Below are positions 8,151 to 16,510 of a DNA stretch of 64,000 nucleotides, piece after piece. Source of the stretch: Rugosimonospora sp040255525. GTDB lineage: Bacteria > Actinomycetota > Actinomycetes > Mycobacteriales > Micromonosporaceae. Each line of letters starts with the position of its first letter. The stretch's first letter is position 1. The translations under genes and the position numbers were made by a program. The notes below the pieces were generated by a model. It did not search any database, had not been told where the DNA came from, and was given only the letters and a program-made list of their open reading frames with translations. The stretch is taken from the NCBI GenBank assembly GCA_040255525.1, contig JBDZVD010000005.1, forward strand, positions 62,001-126,000. The letters are read 5' to 3'.

Positions 8151-9195
8151 GAATTGCCTCCTTCTGATTCCCGGCCCGGCGGCCGGTGAGGAACTGTTGA
8201 ATCTGCGCCATCACCAGGTCGCAGTGCTGGAGCACCTGATGGTTGGTGAACCGCAGCACCGCGTACCCCGCGAGCTGCAGGAGCACGTCCCGCTGCCGGT
8301 CGGCGGCGAATCTCATCGGTTGACAGTGTTCGGCGCCGTCGATTTCGACAACGCAGCGTTCGCTGCGCCACAGCAGATCGAGTCGGACCGGATTGGTGAG
8401 TGGATGCGGTTGGTACACCTGATTCCACTCGCGGCCGGCGGCCCAGTCGGCGGTCCGCAGCGCCGTCTCCAACAGCTGCTCGGCCTGGCTGCCGGGGTGC
8501 GGCCGTCCCGCGATCGCGGGGTATCCGACGACGTCGCCGCGGCTTGGATCCTCGGAGCGAGTGGGCTCACCAGTCAGCAGTGCGTTGTGGTTCGGTGGTG
8601 TGAACGCGACGGTCTCCACCGCGTCGGACGCGGTCAGGACCGCGCCGCTGAACCAGACTCCGAATTCGCCGCTATCAGCGAGCCACCGACCAGCCGCGAC
8701 GAGCGCCTGCTGGTCTTCGACGCTCAACCCCTCCGGAACCCGGACGAGGATCGCGGTGCGCGCCCGCCCAAAACTGCTTCCGATTACCTTGGCCAATCCG
8801 GTCGCACAGACCTCGGCGTTGAACGATCTGATCGCCTTGGCCTGCCGGCGCAGTGCCCGCTCGGCCAAGTCGGCGAGGAATGGCCCATATTGCCCGCTAC
8901 TCTGAGCCAAGCGCAGTGCCATCGCCCTCACGGCAACAACACCAGCGCCGACCTCGCTGTGGACCGACGCGGCCTCAGGGAGCCACGATGGAAACAGTTC
9001 ACGGGCCGTCCGGTCGAGCTGTGCGAGCAGGCTACCGACAACCTCTGCCTGCCTGGATTGCGGCCGGGGGCTGTAGGTGACGACCGCTGGCGCATCGACG
9101 GGTAACGGTTCGAGCGACAACGCGAGCGCTTCAGCACTCGCGCCCTCGATGCTGATTGGTTGACCGAGAGGAAGATCTGCCCAGGCCCGCGCCAC
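8083..9195 (-). CDS. PD-(D/E)XK nuclease, DUF559/Vsr-like, first gene of HerA operon
   Basis: 370 residues from GTG 9195, chosen because GGAGG lies 7 bases upstream. The C-terminal domain (about 235-337) has the layout of the DUF559/Vsr-like branch of PD-(D/E)XK nucleases: an N-terminal helix with Glu (QAEQLLETAL, E239/E243), VRLDLLW with D273, then CVVEIDGAEH with E284 and D286, then the basic QRDVLLQLAGYAVLRF helix-strand. The N-terminal 230 residues are a separate alpha/beta domain with no motif I recognise; it may bind the HerA partner. HerA proteins classically pair with the NurA nuclease, and this product takes that place in the operon without resembling NurA. Probable role: DNA cleavage in a HerA-driven complex. 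Confidence 0.7.
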   Translation of the reverse strand: MARAWADLPLGQPISIEGASAEALALSLEPLPVDAPAVVTYSPRPQSRQAEVVGSLLAQLDRTARELFPSWLPEAASVHSEVGAGVVAVRAMALRLAQSSGQYGPFLADLAERALRRQAKAIRSFNAEVCATGLAKVIGSSFGRARTAILVRVPEGLSVEDQQALVAAGRWLADSGEFGVWFSGAVLTASDAVETVAFTPPNHNALLTGEPTRSEDPSRGDVVGYPAIAGRPHPGSQAEQLLETALRTADWAAGREWNQVYQPHPLTNPVRLDLLWRSERCVVEIDGAEHCQPMRFAADRQRDVLLQLAGYAVLRFTNHQVLQHCDLVMAQIQQFLTGRRAGNQKEAIHAGAEPVSTGAGIAAHPHGRER

Positions 9196-9224
9196 GCCAC
9201 ATCCTCCGCATCACAGATGCGCCG

Positions 9225-9254
9225 ATTTTGCGTGCCGTCAGTCCTCCCTGACAA
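9225..9254 (-). promoter_or_regulatory. promoter of the HerA/nuclease operon
   Basis: Read on the minus strand, TTGTCA (9254-9249) is followed after 18 bp by CAAAAT (9230-9225). The expected start is near 9218, giving a leader of about 22 bases that contains the GGAGG used by the GTG at 9195. The sister operon starts at 9406 in the other direction, so both are driven from one 210-bp gap. I found no equally good promoter for the plus side. Confidence 0.5.
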
Positions 9255-9405
9255 GGGCAAGCCGGACTGTCCGATGCCACCGAATGAGCGAAAAAATCAT
9301 CCGGAATTGTGCTTACCACGTCCGCAAGGTTCTGATACGCGACTCGAACATCAACATCCAGGCAACTGCACGAGGGATGGCGGACGGTCCGCAACGCTTT
9401 CTAGA

Positions 9406-10119
9406 ATGCATCCCGTGTCCACGACCGACGTCGATGGGGATCATGTCACCAGCCGTGAGCAGGATGCGATTCGCATTCTGCTCATCATCGCCTCGGCCGC
9501 TGTGCCGTTGCCGCAGCCGCCCAACGACGATCCGGCCCTGGCCGACGCAGTCGCGGTGCTCGAGAGCCAGGTGCGGCTACAGAAGCTGGACTTCTGGGTG
9601 CGCAATCCGGACTTCTTCGCCGACGAGTTGCTCAACGAGTTCGAATGGTGCGGTGACATCGACCTGCTTCATCAGGCCGAGGCGATTCTAGAGTCCGAGG
9701 AGCCCGAGGTCCGCCGCTACCCGATGATGCGATTCCTGTTCGGCGCGTACGAGCCGCTGGATGACGCGCTCGCCGTGCTCCGGAGTGCTCACCTTGTCGT
9801 ACGCCGGAAGCGGGGAAGCGCCGACCGAGTACAACAACACGACTACTACCTCACCAGGCCTGGGCGCGAAACCGCCGACTGCATTCTGCGCGACGCCCCA
9901 GCATTCGCGTACTTCGTGGACCGCACGCGTGCGGTCGCGGCACTCGCCGACGGCCACCGGGGCACGCATCTGAAGGATCGGCAGTACCAGCAGGGTGAGT
10001 ACCGGGACACCGCGATCGGCGCTCGAATCGCCACGATCGCGCCACGGGTGCGCGCCCGCCTCCGGCAGTACCTGGACCGGCCGCGACACCAGAACGAACG
10101 CCCGGCCGGTGTCGGATGA
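9406..10119 (+). CDS. ABC-3C middle-component-like protein
   Basis: 237 residues from ATG 9406 (GTG 9415 is possible; neither has a clear ribosome binding site). The order of features fits the middle component described for ABC-three-component (ABC-3C) conflict systems: a leading helical segment (REQDAIRILLIIA), a RLQKLDFWVRNPDF segment, an MMRFLFGAYEPLDDAL helix, a winged-helix-like YYLTRPGRETADCIL, then a region with GTHLK. The match is by eye. In that family the middle component is thought to couple an ABC ATPase to an effector, which matches the next two genes. Its TGA overlaps the next start as ATGA (10116-10119). Codon use resembles the neighbours. Confidence 0.6.
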   Translation: MHPVSTTDVDGDHVTSREQDAIRILLIIASAAVPLPQPPNDDPALADAVAVLESQVRLQKLDFWVRNPDFFADELLNEFEWCGDIDLLHQAEAILESEEPEVRRYPMMRFLFGAYEPLDDALAVLRSAHLVVRRKRGSADRVQQHDYYLTRPGRETADCILRDAPAFAYFVDRTRAVAALADGHRGTHLKDRQYQQGEYRDTAIGARIATIAPRVRARLRQYLDRPRHQNERPAGVG

Positions 10120-12089
10120 TCGCCGAGGATCTCATCACCAGAGTCGCGATCATGGCCAGCCTGCCGGTTTCGGTCGTGGAACGGGTCCTGCACGAGCATG
10201 GGTTGGCATCGGAACTGACCGGCGCATTCCCCCGACCTGTTCGGGTACGGCGGCTGCGGATCGCCGGCACCAGGTCGGTCGCCCCGCTGGGCCCGTTCAC
10301 CAGCGACATCCGGTTCGGTCCGGGCCTCACCGTTCTGGCCGCCGACAATCTGCGCGGCAAGACCAGCGTCTTCGAGCTGCTGATCTGGTGCCTGCGAGGA
10401 TCGCCGCGCAGCGGTCTGCAAGGCGTGGTCCGCAGTTGGCTGGCCCGGCTCGACTGTGACGCGGTGGTCGCAGGCCGCCATCTCGGCTTCCGGCTCAGGA
10501 TGAAGGGCGGCGAGCTGGTTGACGGCCGAGTACTGTCCGCCTCCGACGGCGACAGCCTCGTTGGCATCGACACCGCACAGCACGATCGCGGTGTCGTGGA
10601 GATCCTCCACGCCACCAGCCAGGACGCCTTCAGCGTCATGGTGGAAGCGCTGATGATGGAGCTACTGCACCTCGAAACGCTGGAGTCCACGTCGAGTCGG
10701 GCAGCTTCCGGCAGGGCCACCTATGGCTGGCCGGCGTACTTCGGCGCGCTGTACCTGCCTCCCGGCGGTGAACCGGCCCTCCTCGGCGACCTGGTCGTAG
10801 GTGGGCTGGCCGGACGCCTGTTGCAGGTGTTCCTCGACCTGCCGAGCGCCGCGCTGCTGACCAGGATAAGGGCCGCACGCGATCAGCTCGCAGACGCCGA
10901 CCGGATCGCCGAGGCCGACGCAGCACGGATGCGGCTGTTGTTCGATGGTCAGCGGCGGGCCACACTGGAACAACTCGAAGCGTCGCGGTCCGAGCTGGCG
11001 ATGCTCCATGACCAACCGTCCATCGCCGCCCTGGTCGAAGCGGTGTCCACGCTCACCGCCTCGGCTGTCGCCGCCGATGCCAGCCTGCGCGAGGCACACC
11101 AGACGTACGAACTCCTGCGCTGGCAGCGGCGGGTGGACGAAAAGCGGCTCAACGACGTACGCGAGAGTCAGGCCGCCAGGTCGCTGTTTCACGCTCTCGA
11201 CCCGCAGGTGTGTCCGCGATGCGAGGCACCCATCAGCCCCGAACGGCGTGCCGCGGAGCGGACCAGGGCGATCTGCGCCGTGTGTACCGAGCCCACCGGC
11301 CGCGGCACTGTCGATCCACAGCAGGCGGCCAACGCCGAACGAGAGGGGCAATGGCGCCTAACCACGAGCCGGAACGCCGAGGTCGCGGCGCGGGCGCACC
11401 GCGATGCCATCGCGGCGTACGCCGAGGGGCGGCGATCGGCGCTGGCCGACGCGGAGCGGGCACTGGCGATGGCACGGACCGGAGAGGCCGCCGACCGACG
11501 GCGCGAGCTCGTGAATCGAGTCGCCCGACTGGAGGGCGCGGTCGCGGCCCTGGAGTCATTGCCGGTACCGGCCGAGCATCGCCGTGACGATCTGCGCGTC
11601 GTGCTCGACGCGACGGTGGCGATCCTCAGCGAGGAGCAGGAGGCGGCCAGCGACAGCCTGTTCGGCGAGCTGAACGCGGACATCGCCGAGCTGGCGCGGG
11701 GCTTCGGATTTCGCAACCTTGATCGGATCGTCGTCGACCGCGCCGGCCGGCTCCAGGTCTACAAGACCGGCGGTCCCCGGGAATGGTTCAGGACCCAGTC
11801 ACCGGGCGAGCGGCTCCGGTTGCGCATCGCCGTCGTGGTCGCACTCCTGCGAATCGGGCACCGTCACGGCATCGCGACTCACCCCGGATTGCTCCTGATT
11901 GACAGCCCGCGCTCCGAGGAGATCCAGGACGACGATGCTGTCGCGCTCCTGACCGCACTGGAGCGGCTCTGCGTCGAGACACCCGGACTGCAGATTTTGG
12001 TGACAACTGCCGACGAAGGACTCGTCCGCCGGGCGCTCACCGAGTCGACCATCATCGCCCCAGCCGGTCCGGGTCAACCTTTGTGGTGA
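10116..12089 (+). CDS. ABC/SMC-like ATPase with four-Cys zinc motif (ABC-3C ATPase)
   Basis: About 656 residues. Walker A is atypical: A76-D-N-L-R-G-K-T83, with Ala for the first Gly, and a strand precedes it (GPGLTVLAAD). The middle (about 250-510) is helical and heptad-like, as in SMC/Rad50 coiled coils. It carries CPRC (366-369) and CAVC (387-390), an intramolecular zinc ribbon rather than the single CxxC zinc hook of Rad50. The ABC signature is QSPGER (560-565) and Walker B is LLLIDSP (591-597), with Ser-Pro where canonical proteins have Glu. This is the ABC ATPase of an ABC-3C-like operon, expected to sense or clamp DNA or nucleoprotein. ATGA and TGATG overlaps tie it to both neighbours. 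Confidence 0.75.
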   Translation: MIAEDLITRVAIMASLPVSVVERVLHEHGLASELTGAFPRPVRVRRLRIAGTRSVAPLGPFTSDIRFGPGLTVLAADNLRGKTSVFELLIWCLRGSPRSGLQGVVRSWLARLDCDAVVAGRHLGFRLRMKGGELVDGRVLSASDGDSLVGIDTAQHDRGVVEILHATSQDAFSVMVEALMMELLHLETLESTSSRAASGRATYGWPAYFGALYLPPGGEPALLGDLVVGGLAGRLLQVFLDLPSAALLTRIRAARDQLADADRIAEADAARMRLLFDGQRRATLEQLEASRSELAMLHDQPSIAALVEAVSTLTASAVAADASLREAHQTYELLRWQRRVDEKRLNDVRESQAARSLFHALDPQVCPRCEAPISPERRAAERTRAICAVCTEPTGRGTVDPQQAANAEREGQWRLTTSRNAEVAARAHRDAIAAYAEGRRSALADAERALAMARTGEAADRRRELVNRVARLEGAVAALESLPVPAEHRRDDLRVVLDATVAILSEEQEAASDSLFGELNADIAELARGFGFRNLDRIVVDRAGRLQVYKTGGPREWFRTQSPGERLRLRIAVVVALLRIGHRHGIATHPGLLLIDSPRSEEIQDDDAVALLTALERLCVETPGLQILVTTADEGLVRRALTESTIIAPAGPGQPLW

Positions 12090-14113
12090 TGCCCGGTGAG
12101 CTCGACCGCCTCCTGGCCGCGACCTCGACCGGCGCCGGCGTACCGCCGCTCGGAGATTTGATGCATCGGCTGACCGGCCCGGACGACGACGAACTCGGAC
12201 GCTGCGCCACCGGGCCATTGGCTCATCTGGCCTGCCGATCTTTGAGCTACGAGCTGTCCAGGGGATCAACCGCAGCGGACGCCTGGGTTACAACGATCAT
12301 TGCCGGGCTGGCCGGGCAGTCCAGTGTCCTGGCGTTGCTCGACGCGACCGACGAACTGCTGGCCTCATCCGAGTTCGTCCAATCGTACGGCCGTCGTCTC
12401 CACGAAGCCTTTCTGCGGGCGCACACTGTTACGCTCAGTACCAGTCCACTCGTCGCGGCGGCGTTCATCGAGGGGGCGCTGCGCCTGGCCATCGTCGGCG
12501 TCGGCAATGTTGTGCGGACATTGGCGGCGCTTACCCCGGTCGAGGTCGCGGCCCTCGACCCCGACTATGTCGAGCGACTGCCACGGCTCGTCGGAGCCGC
12601 CCTCGATGTGTGGGGAGCAGACAAGGCCAGCGGTCCGGCCCTCCGCGAGACGCTGTCAGCCCTGCAGGATGTACCGGACGCTGCGGCCGACGCCACGTTC
12701 GAGCGTGGGCTCGATCTACTCAGGCAGGTGGCAGGCGGCGCACCGGGTGACGCGCTAGATCTCTTGCTGACCGCCCGGCGACACTTCGCCAACACGGAGG
12801 CCGCCGACGAGGCCCGTCACGACGCAGCGTTGTACGGCGCCGGAGTCGACGCCGTCATGGCATTCTTCCGTGGCTCCACCGACGACATGCGCATCGCCCA
12901 CACCGTGCTCAGCAATCAGCTCGACCAGCGCGAGATGTGGCTGCGCCGCGCCCACATTCCCGCATGGCGCCGCCCCCGCACCGAAGCCGTTTACGCATGG
13001 AGTCGGCTCACGGTGATCCTCGACCGGGCACAGCAGGCAACCGCGCCGCCGGTGTGGCTCGACGCGTGGAGCGCGCTTGACAGCATCCTGGACGCGTACG
13101 TGCTCGACCGCTCCGTGGTGCCCGTTCCCGGCTCGACCGATGCCGATGGTCTGACCCGGCTCGTCCGGCCAGTGATTGAATCGTCACTCGTCCGAGGGCA
13201 ACTGTTGCTGGCTCAGGTTCGTCACGCCGCACAAGAGGCCGAACACGCTAACGAGCCGCCCGCGCGTATCGACCCGTTGCGCCGGCTGCGCGACCGGCTG
13301 GACCAGCTGACTCTCCCCGCCAATGGCTCACTGGCTGATCCCGTCGATTCCGACGTCACACTCCGGGAACGGCTCGGAAGCTTCGCGCCAACAGTTCTGG
13401 CCGAGCTGGGCACGGCCGGCGCCGCCACCGTCGCACGCCAGCTTGACGACGAGGGGCTTCGCCTTGTCGAAGGAATCGCCTACAACGCGGCGGTGAACCG
13501 GGAATCCGCCAGAGATCCAGTGATCGCGCGCCTACTGAAGAAGCTGAGTAGCGGCCTTCGTGGATGCCCGGACTACACCGGAGCGGTGAGGCACGCGTTT
13601 GACGCCGTGCTTGGCGAAACCGTCGCGTTCCTGGCGACCCGTCACGACCTGCAGCGGTCAGCTGACGTGGACTACCTGAAGCCAACCACCCCGCCTCCCC
13701 TTGAGGTCCGCCTGCAGGATGACTTCGCGGACTGGCTGCGCCGTGGTCACCTCGCCGGTCGAGTCGACGTTGAAGTGCCGAACGTAGCGACCGGACGCGT
13801 CGACATCAAACTTGGCTTCGGGACCACTCGTTTCTTCGTCGAGGTCAAGCGTGAGTTGAAAGACGCCTCCGACCATAGACTCGAACGCTCCTACCTGACC
13901 CAGGCAGCCGATTACTCAGGTACGAGCGCCACTCTCGGCATTTTGCTCGTACTTGATCTCACCCCTCACCCCACCGGCGTCCGGCACCTGTCCGAGTGTG
14001 CCTGGGTGGCACGAGCCCGCCCGGCCCACAGCTCAGTCGACCGGTACGTCGTCGTCGCTGTCGTCGTCGGGAACCGCCCGACGCCCAGTTGGTACTCCCG
14101 AGCGGGGAAGTAG
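12083..14113 (+). CDS. large helical protein with C-terminal PD-(D/E)XK nuclease (effector)
   Basis: 676 residues from GTG 12083, or 674 from ATG 12089. The latter forms TGATG with the ATPase stop and is my preferred start. Residues 1 to about 540 are almost all alpha-helical, with no recognisable motif. The C-terminal 120 residues hold a restriction-type core: a Glu-bearing helix (VRLQDDFADWL), then GRVDIKLG (catalytic Asp) and FFVEVKRE (ExK), then a YLTQAADY helix and LGILLVLDL strand. This is a typical PD-(D/E)XK arrangement and fits the effector position of an ABC-3C operon. Together with the DUF559-like protein, the cassette has two unrelated nucleases. It is the last gene before an insertion-sequence scar. 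Confidence 0.7.
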   Translation: MVMPGELDRLLAATSTGAGVPPLGDLMHRLTGPDDDELGRCATGPLAHLACRSLSYELSRGSTAADAWVTTIIAGLAGQSSVLALLDATDELLASSEFVQSYGRRLHEAFLRAHTVTLSTSPLVAAAFIEGALRLAIVGVGNVVRTLAALTPVEVAALDPDYVERLPRLVGAALDVWGADKASGPALRETLSALQDVPDAAADATFERGLDLLRQVAGGAPGDALDLLLTARRHFANTEAADEARHDAALYGAGVDAVMAFFRGSTDDMRIAHTVLSNQLDQREMWLRRAHIPAWRRPRTEAVYAWSRLTVILDRAQQATAPPVWLDAWSALDSILDAYVLDRSVVPVPGSTDADGLTRLVRPVIESSLVRGQLLLAQVRHAAQEAEHANEPPARIDPLRRLRDRLDQLTLPANGSLADPVDSDVTLRERLGSFAPTVLAELGTAGAATVARQLDDEGLRLVEGIAYNAAVNRESARDPVIARLLKKLSSGLRGCPDYTGAVRHAFDAVLGETVAFLATRHDLQRSADVDYLKPTTPPPLEVRLQDDFADWLRRGHLAGRVDVEVPNVATGRVDIKLGFGTTRFFVEVKRELKDASDHRLERSYLTQAADYSGTSATLGILLVLDLTPHPTGVRHLSECAWVARARPAHSSVDRYVVVAVVVGNRPTPSWYSRAGK

Positions 14114-14210
14114 CCATCATCACTCGGGCGCCGCTGAGGGGTTCAGCCCGGCCAGAGGTGGGATACGTCGACGACGAAGCCCTCCTACTACTCAAGGTGA
14201 CACCCTCCGA

Positions 14211-14330
14211 CTACGTTCCTGGCAATAGCCCGCTTCGGGCGCCGGCCAGCGTCGCGGTAACCGCGATGGCCAGCAGGCTCGGCAGCGGGTGGATCACTCC
14301 GCGCGGGTCGCGGGGATCTGGCACGCTCGC
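14211..14330 (-). pseudogene. ISAs1-family transposase N-terminal remnant
   Basis: Read on the minus strand, the segment gives SVPDPRDPRGVIHPL, then PSLLAIAVTATLAGARS, the typical N-terminal signature of ISAs1-type transposases. It runs into a TAG eight codons later (14213-14211). No start codon or catalytic part remains. It marks the 3' boundary of the defence cassette. Confidence 0.65.
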
Positions 14331-14338
14331 CGCCGATG

Positions 14339-14372
14339 AACGCCGCGGTGGACACGACGAACGAGGCGATCG
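14339..14372. repeat. 34-bp exact copy of part of the polymorphic toxin gene at 35.3 kb
   Basis: These 34 bases are identical, in the same orientation, to 35255-35288 inside the Hint toxin gene. The match extends six more bases beyond one mismatch. On the minus strand both read IASFVVSTAAFIG. Beyond this the sequences differ: here the frame runs straight into the ISAs1 remnant. It looks like a leftover of a second toxin gene cut by rearrangement. Confidence 0.7.
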
Positions 14373-14407
14373 GATTCATGGCCCGTTCGCATGAGCATCG
14401 GCCGGGG

Positions 14408-16510
14408 TCAACCTCGCTCCGAGCCGGGCGTTTCGAGGACCTCCAGCAGCGTGGTGGCGAGCGTGCAGCCGCACGCCTCCAGGTAGCAGTTGCCGTTGAA
14501 GAAGCTGGCCTTGCGAGCGGGCCGGCGCCGGTCATCCTCGGTGGTGCCCACCCAGTGCGCCTGTCCGAACGGTCCTTCCCAGGTCACCTCGCCGATGCGG
14601 CGCAGCCAGTCGAGGGTCGCGTCCCGGTCGCCGAACGACAACCGCACCCGGGCGGCCAGCCCCGGCCAGCCGTCGTAGCTGCCGGTGGACTGGTGATCGG
14701 CGCGGAAACTTTGGAACGCCGGCAGCACAGCAGTCTGGCTGTCCTCGTCCCGCAGGGACAGCGCCAGCATCCAGTCGGCTGTCTCCAACTCGCCGGTGAA
14801 GAACCTCAGCATCGAAGCCTGCTGCGACGCGTCGAGCCGCTCACCCAGGAATAGGCCCACGTAGATGAAGTCCAGGCAGGTGCGCACGACCCGATCGCCG
14901 TCCGGCGTGCGGCACACGAACACGCCGTCTGGCCGGAGCAACGCCAGCACAGCGGCCTGGATACGGTCGGCCTGCGCGGTGAACTCCGCCGCGCATTCCG
15001 GCGCCAGCCACTCGGCCGCGAAGCGGTACGCCCACGCGGCCATGGCGTTGAACGAAGCCACTTGATGCTCGTATGAGCTGACGCACTCCAGCAGGTTCTG
15101 GGCGGCCCCGTAGTCGGCCAGTTCCGCGCCCCCGGCCAACCGCTCGTGCCGCCGTACGTGGTCGAGCAGGTGCTGCCGCACAGTCCGGCCGGCCACCTCG
15201 GTGTCGAGCCAGCCACGGTCGCCGGTGATGCGCAGGTAGTCTGCGGCCGACGACACGATGGCGCCGTCATTGACGCCGTAGTACATTCCCACACCCCGGC
15301 CGGTGAGCACGTCGATGCCCCAGTGGCTGGACATGTCGGCGCGCAGGAACGCCTCCACCTGATCGCGCAGCACCTGTGGATCGAGCCGGGCCAGCAACGG
15401 CGCCTGAAGCTGCAGTTCCCACAGGAAGCTTGTGGTGGGCGCACCTTCCGATCCGCCCCAGGTGTATGCCGTGGTCAGCGGGTTCACCTCGCCGGCCCAG
15501 ATGGCCTGCCCGCCGGTGGCGAACTGGGCTCGCGGCGCGACCGGCCGGGCCAGCCGCCGGCTGTGCAGCAGCGTCAGGATGCCCATGTAGTAGAGCCGGT
15601 CAAGGGCGTCATCACCGAAGCGCAGCGCCGGCAGGTGGCCGCCGAAGTGCGGGCTGCCGGGGGTGAAGGCGGCGCACCAGAGTTCGCGCCACGCGGCCTC
15701 CGCGCCGTCGTCGTCGCCGGCCGGCCACAGGTCCGGGTCGGCACCCTGCACCGCCGTCCAGCTCACCTCGGCACCTTCGACGACCTCGAACTCCAGCGCC
15801 ACCAGCCGTCCCCGACCGCTAGCCGCCAGCCCATCCGGGTCTTGGCGGTCCACAGGCCCTTCGACCGGCGGCCTGCGGCCGGTCGCCGAACCGGCCAGTG
15901 CGCGTCCGGCGTAGAAGTCGTCCAGGGAGAGGTGGGTACGGGCGGTGACGGGCGGGCCCTTCGGGGTGATCCGGGCGAACCCGAACGTCTTGCAGTCGTC
16001 GATCAGGACCGACCGGCCGTCCCAGCGCACGTTCAGTTGTGGTACGTCGTCGGCGGGCAGGTTCCAGTAGTCGGTGAAGCTCCAGGTGCGGCACAGGCCG
16101 CCGAACAGCAACACGTACCGGCCGGCGCGGTGGAAGGTCAGCCGTTCAGTGACCGCGGCGTCACCCGGGTGCAGCCGGGTGCGAACCGACACCTCGTCGT
16201 GCTCGCGGCTCACCTCCCACGGCGCCCACCGGTACCGGGTGCCACCCGGCCCGACCGGCCGGGGCGGCCCGTCCCCATCGAGCCGGTACAACCGGCCCGT
16301 CGCGGTGGGCAGGCCGGTCGGCGGCATGATCCAGTTCTGGATGCCAGCCGGCCCCCAGGCGACCTGGACGAGACCGTGGGAGTTCACGATCACCGGCAGC
16401 GCGAAGTCGGCCTCGACGTCAGGCTCCTGCCAACGGCCGGCCAGCGTGCCCAGGTCGGGTGGCGCCTCCGCCATCGACACCGCCACTCCGCCCCGCTCCT
16501 CCGCCGTCAC
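14408..16510 (-). CDS. six-hairpin glycosidase-like protein
   Basis: 700 residues, last gene of the LacI-headed sugar operon. GTG 16510 overlaps the TGA of the oxidoreductase gene (GTGA). There is an N-terminal beta-rich part (about 30-280) and then a long alpha-helical part (about 290-690) rich in Trp/Tyr and acidic residues, with motifs such as WAGEVNPLTTAYTWGG, GMYYGVNDGAI and the C-terminal SYDGWPGL, the general look of (alpha/alpha)6 glycosidases. No signal peptide, so intracellular. I cannot name a GH family or assign catalytic acids confidently. Next to a sugar importer and a Gfo/Idh/MocA enzyme, it probably hydrolyses or oxidatively opens an imported glycoside. A non-hydrolytic role is possible. 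Confidence 0.6.
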   Translation of the reverse strand: MTAEERGGVAVSMAEAPPDLGTLAGRWQEPDVEADFALPVIVNSHGLVQVAWGPAGIQNWIMPPTGLPTATGRLYRLDGDGPPRPVGPGGTRYRWAPWEVSREHDEVSVRTRLHPGDAAVTERLTFHRAGRYVLLFGGLCRTWSFTDYWNLPADDVPQLNVRWDGRSVLIDDCKTFGFARITPKGPPVTARTHLSLDDFYAGRALAGSATGRRPPVEGPVDRQDPDGLAASGRGRLVALEFEVVEGAEVSWTAVQGADPDLWPAGDDDGAEAAWRELWCAAFTPGSPHFGGHLPALRFGDDALDRLYYMGILTLLHSRRLARPVAPRAQFATGGQAIWAGEVNPLTTAYTWGGSEGAPTTSFLWELQLQAPLLARLDPQVLRDQVEAFLRADMSSHWGIDVLTGRGVGMYYGVNDGAIVSSAADYLRITGDRGWLDTEVAGRTVRQHLLDHVRRHERLAGGAELADYGAAQNLLECVSSYEHQVASFNAMAAWAYRFAAEWLAPECAAEFTAQADRIQAAVLALLRPDGVFVCRTPDGDRVVRTCLDFIYVGLFLGERLDASQQASMLRFFTGELETADWMLALSLRDEDSQTAVLPAFQSFRADHQSTGSYDGWPGLAARVRLSFGDRDATLDWLRRIGEVTWEGPFGQAHWVGTTEDDRRRPARKASFFNGNCYLEACGCTLATTLLEVLETPGSERG

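Noticed and set aside
4312..14113. Known systems BREX, DISARM, Dnd/Ssp, Wadjet, Zorya
   Set aside because: No methyltransferase, PglZ phosphatase, SNF2 helicase, DrmB, DndABCDE, JetD Toprim, kleisin or ZorAB-like motor proteins are present; only HerA-type and ABC-type ATPases with PD-(D/E)XK nucleases are seen.
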